Shown here: positions 1 to 7,412 of the stretch, in pieces
How positions within the stretch are numbered: the first letter of the stretch is position 1
Layout of the letters: each line of letters opens with the position of its first letter
Program-made: the position numbers and the translations under genes
Notes under the pieces: model-generated
The model's input: the letters and a program-made list of their open reading frames with translations, nothing else
Told to the model about the DNA's origin: nothing
The model's database searches: none
Assembly (NCBI GenBank): GCA_022592435.1
Contig: JABYQS010000501.1
Coordinates: forward strand, 1 to 20,270
Reading direction: 5' to 3'
DNA length: 20,270 bases
Source: Cerioporus squamosus
Lineage: Eukaryota; Basidiomycota; Agaricomycetes; Polyporales; Polyporaceae

Positions 1-530
1 TTCGTACCGTCGACGACTTCGCCGGGCATGATGCATCGAAGACTGGGAGTGGACTCTTGCGCCACCGGCGGATATGACCACGTTGTGGTGAGGAGTCCCT
101 TCTGCTCAGTGCTGAAGTGCGCGGAGTCGTACGGTTGGCGGTGTCTGCGAGGAAGTCAGCTCGTATCTACTACCTGCTGCTACGTGTTCCGAGAACAACG
201 TACTGACTACAAGCAGCGACCCATACTTACGCCCGTTTTCAGGCTTGGTTGCCGGCCCTGTTCTCGTCACTTTTCCTAGTCGTTTCTGCGCATCGGTCCG
301 CGGAGTTGCTACGTTGCTGTATACTTCTGGAAGTATCTCGAAGGACCGTAGGATTTCCAGCGATGTCGTTAACCCTCAGCATGTTGCCAACGTTAACGTT
401 AGTACTTATCCACGACTCATCAGAACTGCACGGTAGTCACCTGTGAGGTTCACTCAGGGAACACTGGCTCAGCGCGCCGATGTTGAACCTTGAAGCTGAA
501 GTTCGGGTATACGGGTGGCCCAAAGCATCC
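1..530. other. Left-edge region with no recognisable gene
   Basis: No frame here shows a conserved motif or a believable exon chain. The short open frames on both strands look like chance in GC-rich DNA. The only structure I noticed is a perfect 12-nt palindrome (AACGTTAACGTT) at 389-400, with no assigned role. The left boundary of the F-box tandem unit lies close to 531. Confidence 0.5.
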
Positions 531-2631
531 GGGCAAGCGCTGATGTGCGAGCCTCTGAGAGGATGGATTGAGTCGTCAACATCCCGAACCCGGTGGCAGC
601 CTGAGATTGGACATACTCCGAAACGACGTTCACCACTGCCATTGCTACTGAGGTATGTGCTTTCAATATCAGGCAGACTTGGTAGATAGCAGACAGGACT
701 CACTACTTCATCAGATGGCGTCTCGTGAGCAGTCATCTCATGTCGGGTGGTCAAGGTCAAAGCTCGCGAAAATGGCTACCTCCGACGCCGACGATTCGAG
801 GCTTCCTCCGGAACTCTGGAAGATGGTGGTCGAATACCTTCCAAGGGAGGACCAGGGAGGCTCCTCTTCGTCTGCAAGTTCTTCCGTGACTTGGCGATTG
901 CGAGCCTGTTCTCCCACATCACGGTGTGTTTCGGATTGTGCGACCGGATGCGAGCGACTACGACCTCGTCAGCGACGAGACGGACACGCCTCGGCCTCCG
1001 ATGACGGTAGACCAGCAGGCCGAGATGCTGCGGGTGTTTTCGAACGCTTGCGAGATACTGCACCATATAGCACACACGCCGAGCTTCGCGAGGCTCGTCA
1101 AGATGCTGTCCGTTCGTGCGTACTTTGTGCATCACAGGGACGGTACCTTTGAGCTGTGTGAGTGCTTCTGCGCTGTGAATCTGATCAGTTACGCGACTTA
1201 TCCTCACGCTTCCGCAGTCGCTTTGAAGGAGGCGCTATTGGCCATGACGCACCTCACGTCGTTCCGCTGGGATGGCCACTATCCTCTTCCGAACGCCGCT
1301 CTTCTGGACGCTCTCGCCCAGTCGTCAGGACATTCCCTTCGCGAGCTTTACCTTCCGTGAGTGTTCTTTTTCGACCGACCTGGTTGGGTCGGTATCGCGG
1401 CTTACTGGCCGACAGCTCCTCGAACGAGACATGGACAGGCCTGACGAAGTTCCACCGTATACAATCGCTGACACTACACCGGCCGTACGACCCGGAGCTC
1501 ATGTTGCTTCTTCCGGATGACTCGCTGGACGTGTCGGTCTCGGAGGGGATGGAGGCGAACCAGAGCACGCTGACGCGTCTCACCCTGTATGGGGACACCA
1601 TCTGGCGGTGTCCCGTACGCTCTCTCCTCGGCCTTCAGGAGCTCGAGATTATCCTTCCGCCATCACTGGCCGGCCTCGAGCTGGTTCTTCGCCACTGCAC
1701 CGCGCTCCGCTACGTCACACTCGACCTCCAGCTGTGCACCAACTCGCAGTTTCTGGAGCTGTTCAAAGCGCACCCGGACTGCCTGCCGCACCTGACGGCG
1801 TTCAAGCTGTTCTTCGAGCACATCCATCCGCTCACTATCGCTCAGGCCACTCTTCTCGCGGACTTCCTCAGAAGGAAGAAGACGTTGAGGATGCTGGACC
1901 TCGCAGACAGCGAGGCCGATATGGAGGAAGGCACGGAGGTTACTCTGCTCATGATTCTTCCCGAGCTCCCGCGCTTGAGGTACTTGGACTCAACGTGCAG
2001 CGCTTCGACTTCTGGAAGGAGGATCTGGAGTTCTTGGGTACACACCTCCCTTCGCAACTCTCTGCGCTCTTCCTGAACTTGACTATGGACGCGCCCCAGA
2101 ATTGGGACTCGTGGGTGTGCGATCCGATCATGCTCACGCTTATGTTCCTGCAGTTGTCGAAGCTGCGCTCGCTGCGGTACCTCCACATCATCGACGTGCT
2201 CGACTGTGTGGATCTCAAGCAGCAGCTGCTCGAATACCACCCGGACTCGCTCGAACTCGTTGGGCACAATACGCAGTTACGCTGGCTCGAGAACGATCCT
2301 GAGCAGGACATCCTCCCGAGGTACTCGCCGGGCTGGTCAACCGAGAAGGTCAGGCTCTGTACGGTGGAGCACTTTGGGTGTAGGGATTGGGAGTGGCTGT
2401 TTAGGTATCATGCGCTGAGGGGTCCTTGGTGCGCGCGCTGGTTCGTTCTTCTTGGCGGCGCAGCTAGCGATCTGATAGTGAAAAGCTGCAGGAATACTGA
2501 CTACTTGTGGGTCTAGAGGGCGGCCGTGGCCGTTCATGCGGTTGTGCTGCACTGAGGTGCGTCTCTGCGGAATGAGCATGATGAGTCTATGCGTTTTAGT
2601 GAGATGATAATGCGTTGTAAAGGAACACTCC
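531..2631 (+). repeat. Tandem duplication unit 1 (F-box gene copy 1)
   Basis: This stretch aligns by eye, base by base, with 3114-5251. Shared sequence begins near the string GGGCAAGCGC (531-540; matching bases from 3114) and runs through the 5' leader, the gene and about 110 bases past its stop codon, ending near 2631 and 5251. The repeat period is about 2.57 kb, and about 480 bases of unrelated spacer separate the units. Both units carry the same apparent leader intron (653-696 and 3218-3262), so the duplication included upstream transcribed sequence. The exact edges are blurred by divergence. Confidence 0.85.
771..2516 (+). pseudogene. F-box/LRR-like protein, copy 1, frame-broken
   Basis: This is the left paralogue of an F-box protein. 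F-box proteins recruit substrates to SCF ubiquitin ligases through Skp1; the substrate here is unknown. The start at 771 is conserved with copy 2; an upstream ATG at 715 is in frame but absent from copy 2. The F-box begins at once (LPPELWKMVVEYLPREDQ). Compared with copy 2, single bases are missing near 855/856, near 940/941 and near 1970, each moving the reading frame. Introns supported by comparison are 1158-1217 (60 nt, phase 1) and 1357-1415 (59 nt). After the third break the LRR-like tail reads on to a stop at 2514-2516. The donor of the last intron of copy 2 is missing here. I read it as a pseudogene or an error-containing copy; the homology itself is certain. Confidence 0.8.
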
Positions 2632-2635
2632 AATA

Positions 2636-2779
2636 GCGCAGAAGAAGGAGAAGGCGTCGTTGATGGAGAAGATAAAGGGCGAGGCAAAGGTGTTGCGCAG
2701 GAAGATTGAGGGGAAGCATGAGAAGGTCGAGCAGAGACAGAAGCCTAAGAGCAGCGAGGCGAAGACGGGGCAAGCGTGA
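2636..2779 (+). pseudogene. Lys/Glu-rich coding relic (possible last exon of a small conserved fungal protein)
   Basis: One frame reads as a highly charged peptide of about 47 residues ending in a stop at 2777-2779, with segments KKEKASLMEKIKGEAKVL and EGKHEKVEQ. The K-x-K-G-E-x-K-V pattern followed by E-K-V-E resembles small basidiomycete hypothetical proteins that I recall ending this way; that comparison is from memory. A possible splice acceptor (CCAATAG) sits directly in front, and the frame is stopped at 2618-2620, so this could be only a last exon. No start or partner exon is visible nearby. The opposite strand of the same bases gives a hydrophobic frame, which I take to be its shadow. 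Confidence 0.35.
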
Positions 2780-3113
2780 GCTCGTTCCATGCAAGTCCGC
2801 TCGCTGTCGGACGCTTGGGGGACTCGGAGGAAGTGTGAGTCGAGGACATTTGTTGGACTTGTACGTGGATCATGACACTGAACGGTGTACTTTTCGGATA
2901 GGTTAGTTTGGTTAACTCGGGGCGAGTCGTACGACCGTCCTGCGTAATGTATGCTGTATCCTTGACATCCTTACTTACGCGGTATGGGTACCGAGACGGG
3001 ACTTCGTCTTGAGTACGTCTCGCGATTCGCTACTAGCAGTGTCGTTGAGCTGCGCTGAGGTTCGTACTTCAAGTACTCGAACGTGAAGTACGTGCGGGCA
3101 GGTACAAGGGTGC
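2780..3113. other. Spacer between the two tandem units
   Basis: No gene is recognised here. The sequence is not shared between the two units and has no clear open exon. It probably contains the distal promoter of copy 2. Confidence 0.4.
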
Positions 3114-5251
3114 GGGCAAGCGCTCTGACCGTGTGAGATTTGTCGTCAACATCGCGAACCCGGCGGCAGTCTCGACATACTCGCTCAACGACGATTACCA
3201 CCATCACGACCACCGAGGTGCGTGCTCTTCATTTCAGGCTGGCCTGAGTTGATAATTCACAGGACTTTCCAGTGCTCCAATTGGCGTCTCGTGAGCAGTC
3301 ATCTCAGGACGGGTGGTTACGGTCAAAACTCGCCAACATGCCGGCCTCCGACGTCAACCAGCCGAGGCTTCCTCCTGAAATCTGGAAGATGGTGGTCGAT
3401 TACCTTTCCAGAGACGACCAGAGGAGCCTCCTCTTTGTCTGCAAGTTCTTTCATGACTTGGCGATTCCGAGCCTGTTCTCCCACATCACCGTGTGTTTCG
3501 GATTGTGGCGACCTGATGCGAGCGACTACAACATCGTCACCGACGAGACGGACACACCTCCACCTCCGATGACGGCAGACCAGCATGCGGAGATGATGCG
3601 CGTTACTCTGAACGCGTGCGAGATTCTGCACCATATCTCACACACACCGAGCTTCGCGAGGGTCGTCAAGAAACTGTCCGTTCGTGCGTACTTCGTGCAT
3701 GACAGGGACGGTACTTCGAGTTGTGTGAGTGGCTCTGCACTTTTCGATTCGCGATGCGACTCATCTTCACGCTTGCGCAGTCGCCTGAAGGAGGCGCTTT
3801 TGGCGATGACGCACGTTACGTCGTTCCGCTGGGATGGCCGCTATCCTCTTCCCAATGCCGCTCTTCTGGACGCTCTCGCCCAGTCGTCAGGACACTCACT
3901 TCGCGAGATTTGCCTTCCGTGAGTCCTTCTCTTAGGAACGGAGTCGGTTGGTATCGCAGCTTACTGGCTGACAGCTCCACGAACGAGACATGGACAGGCC
4001 TGGCGAAGTTCCAGCGTCTGCAGACGCTGACGCTGCACCGGCCGTACGACCCCGAGCTCATGCTGCTTCTTCCGGATGACTCGCTGGACGTGTCGGTCTC
4101 GGAGGGGATGGAGGCGAACCAGAGCACGCTGACGCGTCTCACCCTATACGGGGACACCATCTGGCGGTGTCCCGTACGCTCTCTCCTCGGCCTTCAGGAG
4201 CTCGAGATTATCCTTCCGCCATCACTGGCGGGCCTCGAGCTGGTTCTTCGCCACTGCGCCGAACTTCGCTGTGTCACGCTCGACCTCCATATGTGCACGA
4301 ACTCGCGGCTTTTGGAGCTGTTCGCAGCGCACCCGGACTGCCTGCCGCACCTGACGGCGTTCAAACTGTTCTTCGAGGACATCCAGCCGCTCACTATCGC
4401 TCAGGCGACCCTGCTCGCGGATTTCCTCAGGAGGAAGAAGACGTTGAGGATGCTGGACCTCGCGGACAGCGAGGCTGACATGGAGGAAGGCACGGAGGTT
4501 CCGCTGCTCAGGATCCTGCCGGAGCTCCCCGCGCTTGAGGTTCTCGGACTTAACTTGCAGCGCTTCGACTACTCGAAGGAGGATCTCGAGTTCTTGGGTG
4601 CACACCTCCCTCCGCAGCTATCTGCGCTCTTCCTCAACCTGACTCTGGATGGCAGGGACGTGTCGCCTCAGGATTGGATCAAGATAGTACGTATCCTACT
4701 GCTAGGAACTCGTGGGCGTGCGATGTGCGATATGCGATGCCTACGCTTACCCTCGCGCGCCTATGTTCCTCGCAGCTGTCGAAGCTGCGCTCGCTGCGGT
4801 ACCTCCACATCATTGATGTGCTCGACTCCGTGGATCTCAAGCAGCAGCTGCTCGAAGACCACCCGGACTCGCTCGAGCTCGCCGGGTACAACATGTACCT
4901 GCGCTGGCTGGAGCACGACCCCGAGCAGGACGTCCTCCCGAGGTACTCGCCGCGCTGGTCGTCCGAGAAGGTCAGGTTTTGTACGGTGGAGGACTTTGGG
5001 TGCGGAGATTGGGAGTGGCTGTTTAGGTATCACGCCCCGAGGGGTCTTTGGTGCGCGTTTTCTTGCTCTTATCAGGCAGTGGAGCCAGCGATCTGACAGT
5101 GACTCTGCAGGAATAGCGACCACTTGATGGTATAGCAGGCGGCTATGGGCGTTCATGCGTATATGTTAGGTGCGTCTTGGCGGAATGGTATCGCGAGCAC
5201 GATGAATCATGCGTTACAGTGAGACGATTATGCATTGTGAAGGAAGCTCCA
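3114..5251 (+). repeat. Tandem duplication unit 2 (F-box gene copy 2)
   Basis: This is the right-hand partner of 531-2631, in the same orientation. The match is strongest over the LRR-like exon (about 4030-4540 against 1470-1980), where roughly 500 bases run without an indel until a single missing base in unit 1. Similarity continues past the stop codon to the GGAAGCTCC string near 5251. Same-orientation copies next to each other point to unequal crossing-over or local tandem duplication. Confidence 0.85.
3338..5096 (+). CDS. F-box/LRR-like protein, copy 2 (mostly intact)
   Basis: This is a predicted SCF substrate-receptor protein. The F-box occupies about residues 10-50, with LPPEIWKMVVDYL, then SLLFVCKFFHDLAIPSLF and an H-I close. 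The rest is a leucine-rich, repeat-like region (such as LRRKKTLRMLDLADSEADME and LPELPALEVLGLNLQRFD). Proposed exons are 3338-3918, 3975-4686 and 4776-5096, giving about 537 residues and a stop at 5094-5096. Introns 3919-3974 and 4687-4775 have GT-AG ends and CTTAC-type branch sites. A third ancestral intron (3725-3780, 56 nt) is visible, but removing it breaks the frame; either it is retained or an acceptor at 3790 is used (66 nt, in frame, about 515 residues). The start is chosen by conservation with copy 1. Partner and substrate are unknown. Confidence 0.75.
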
Positions 5252-5868
5252 TCTCCCGACTCCTGTCCGCATCTTCCACATCACCAAAATCAAGTGGTGG
5301 AAATCTGAACCTCGGCGGTCAGGAGGAGGAATGCTACGCCCTCGTCTTATTGAATACTCGGGAGAGGCGTATGCACCGAAACAGGTGAGTCTGCCTTTCG
5401 GATTTGCGGTGTACACGCTCCTAGGGCTGGAGGTGGACGACAACAAGCGAAACAGTGGATGAGCAGGCGCAAGGTGGAAGTCAAACGCCACCACCACACA
5501 CACGTTCAGACGAGTTGCAGCCTCATTTATCTCCCAATTGCCAAGGAGTCGTCGCACACTTGTAAGTGCAACATGCGAGGGCTTCATGAACACTTCGTGA
5601 CAACGAAATGAATATGTGAGGTCAGCAACTTAACACCGGTCTCCGCACGGACCAGACTTCAGAGCTCTCCGTTCTGTTGTTGCACGCTCACATGCGCTGG
5701 CCTGTTATGATCATATGGATCGTTATGTCTCGAGATCTATTGAAATGGGTAGTCCTCCCGGTCTCCCTCTTATTGTTGAAGCTGCATTTCAGAATGATGG
5801 GCAGAGTATATGAGCGGGGGATGCGGTTCCGAGTCGAAGCATACCGAAATTGCCTGAAGGCAGAGACC
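5252..5868. other. Intergenic region without a supported gene
   Basis: The unit 2 repeat ends at about 5251. After it no frame shows recognisable motifs. An open frame on the plus strand from 5677 runs in phase into the next gene and would add about 64 residues with a hydrophobic stretch. I mention it there and do not count it as a separate gene. Confidence 0.4.
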
Positions 5869-6911
5869 ATGGACGTGAGTAGCGAGCTCATCATCTCATG
5901 GGCTTCGAGGGGGACATACGTTGACTTGATCTTTCACAGCGAATTCTTTCACGGCGAATTGCCTGCCCCACGCCGTCTCCCGGCTCCCAATTCATATGGA
6001 CCTCCGAATTCGCGTCGGAGGTGTTCGCCTACGTCTCCGCTCGAGCAGACATTGCGCGCTGGCGCGCGACCTGCAAGACCTTTGCCCGTCGTGGCGCCCC
6101 TCGCCTGCTCAACTGCGACTTCTACCTCGAGCTGCGGCCGGACAACGGGGAGTCGCACTATCGCTTCCTGTACGCCGACGAGAAGCGGTTCGAGCTTATG
6201 CGCGGCCACATGACTGTGGCGGTGGGCGGGATGACGACGTGCTTCATGCGCTGGATCGTCCATGGCATCCTGCGCCGCTGCGAGGGGCTGACTAGCATCG
6301 CGGTCAGAGACTTCGACGCCACCGTCCGGTCGGAGCCGCACCTGCTCGTCGAGTGGGCGGCTTCGCAAAAGCTCACTCGTTTCGTCATCGACTACACACC
6401 CGTCGGCGATGCGGGAACCCAGGGAAGGACGGAGGAAGGGTGGCGGTCGGACGAGATGCTGCGAGGGATGGTCCTGCCTTCGGTCAGGCATCTCGAAGTC
6501 TACCAGGGTCCGCGGCAGGTCGAGGATACGGACATGTGCGCCGTCGGTTTCCATCGCATGGACAGGAGGTCTAGGAGGAGGAGGCGAAGGCGGATAGGCA
6601 GGCCCCAGGTGCGCCCCCAAATATACGTCCCACACGAGAAATGTTGGATGGGCGTGCTGCGCGGGGTATTCTGCGAGGCGACGGAGCGCGTGCGCTTCGC
6701 GGACACAGTGCCGGCCTGCAGGAAGATGTGGCGGGCGACGTACGCTCCGTTGGAGTACCTTGAACCTAGGCGACCGCTGAGGAGGATTGCATTGAGCATC
6801 AAGGGCGGTGGGACGGATGAGCAGTGGGATGAGTATGCGTGGAAGGTCCAGCAGTACGGCTCGAATATTCTCGGGGAGATCGTAGTGACACGCGGTATTG
6901 CCTCCACATAG
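5869..6911 (+). CDS. Hypothetical protein with degenerate F-box-like N-terminus
   Basis: This is a two-exon gene. ATG 5869 sits in a good context (ACCATGG). A 65-nt intron (5875-5939, GTGAGT to CACAG) joins in phase to a single long exon 5940-6911, giving about 325 residues. Near the N-terminus, SEVFAYVSARADIARWRATC followed by KTFARR matches the second half of an F-box (V-x-x-Y-x-x-x-x-D-x-x-x-x-x-x-x-C-K-x-F). The remainder resembles no family I know; it holds an Arg-rich run at about 6565-6602. An alternative start at 5677 in the same frame would add a hydrophobic segment, which seems less likely. It differs clearly from the tandem pair but probably belongs to the same broad basidiomycete F-box expansion. 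No frame break is seen. Confidence 0.6.
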
Positions 6912-7066
6912 ACATTGCAAGCGCAATTGTAAGATGGTTGGCATGAGGCCACATGTGTTCAGTGAAGACTCGGAACGGATGTGACTGTGCTCGCCTGCAC
7001 CTCGAGGTATGTACTCGCATGTCGATTTCCGATGTTGAGTATTGCTATAATGAGTTGCCTCTTCAT

Positions 7067-7149
7067 AGCAACTTGACGCAGTGGAAGCGTGCAGGGCTCA
7101 TACTTCGTTTGTTACCCTGAAGTCCCTGGATCGAAACCAGGAGTTGCTA
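7067..7149 (+). tRNA. Initiator tRNA-Met (CAU) with an 11-nt intron
   Basis: A full cloverleaf can be drawn by eye. The acceptor stem AGCAACT (7067-7073) pairs perfectly with AGTTGCT (7142-7148), with discriminator A at 7149. The D stem is ACGC/GCGT (7076-7079, 7087-7090). The anticodon stem is CAGGG/CCCTG (7092-7096, 7115-7119) with anticodon CAT at 7099-7101. The T stem is CCTGG/CCAGG (7125-7129, 7137-7141) with loop ATCGAAA. Initiator hallmarks are present: A1:T72, three consecutive G:C pairs at the base of the anticodon stem, and A54 in place of T54 in the T loop. Between positions 37 and 38, the canonical place, an 11-nt intron (7103-7113) is inserted, leaving a 72-nt mature RNA. Internal A and B boxes (TGACGCAGTGG; GGATCGAAACC) fit RNA polymerase III use. 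Confidence 0.93.
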
Positions 7150-7412
7150 GCCAGGAAAATGATAAACCTTTTACTCCTCTCATCTCTGAAGATGAATCAG
7201 ATTCTCATAATCGTTCACCAGCATTACGGCGATCCCTCCATCGTAGCATCCGCATACTCTCTTGTATTTCGCCGACCCGATACAGTACACGAAATCAGAA
7301 GTTTGAAGTTCAACCCCGAACAATCTGACTGCGTGCGTCAGCCACCTTGCAAGAACGTGAAACTCGATGCATGGACGTATAACAGACTATATCGGCGAGT
7401 GCGCGCAATTGG
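7150..7412. other. Gap between the tRNA and the 3' end of the transporter
   Basis: Nothing further is recognised here apart from the TTTT run. It lies between the 3' ends of two convergent transcription units, so it probably contains the 3' untranslated region of the minus-strand transporter. Confidence 0.4.
7169..7172 (+). terminator. RNA polymerase III terminator (TTTT) for the initiator tRNA
   Basis: The first run of four T on the coding strand after the tRNA lies 20 bases past the discriminator base. A short T run is the standard stop signal for RNA polymerase III. Confidence 0.6.

Noticed and set aside
2534..2794. Hydrophobic open frames on the minus strand, looking like membrane segments
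   Set aside because: They mirror the Lys/Glu-rich plus-strand frame (AAG and GAG codons read backwards give Leu, Phe and Ser codons). There is no homologue-like motif.
5228..5593. 121-residue minus-strand frame after the second F-box gene
   Set aside because: It has no recognisable motif or splice context, and its start region overlaps the end of the tandem repeat unit. Chance is more likely.
5677..5874. Hydrophobic N-terminal extension (possible membrane anchor) for the F-box-like protein
   Set aside because: It is in frame but starts in a poor context and is unusual for an F-box protein. The ATG at 5869 has a better context, so I kept it only as an alternative.
5949..6944. Long minus-strand frame opposite the 5869-6911 gene
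   Set aside because: It is a His/Arg/Pro-rich antisense shadow with no motif. The plus strand has a good start context, an intron in phase and F-box-like residues.
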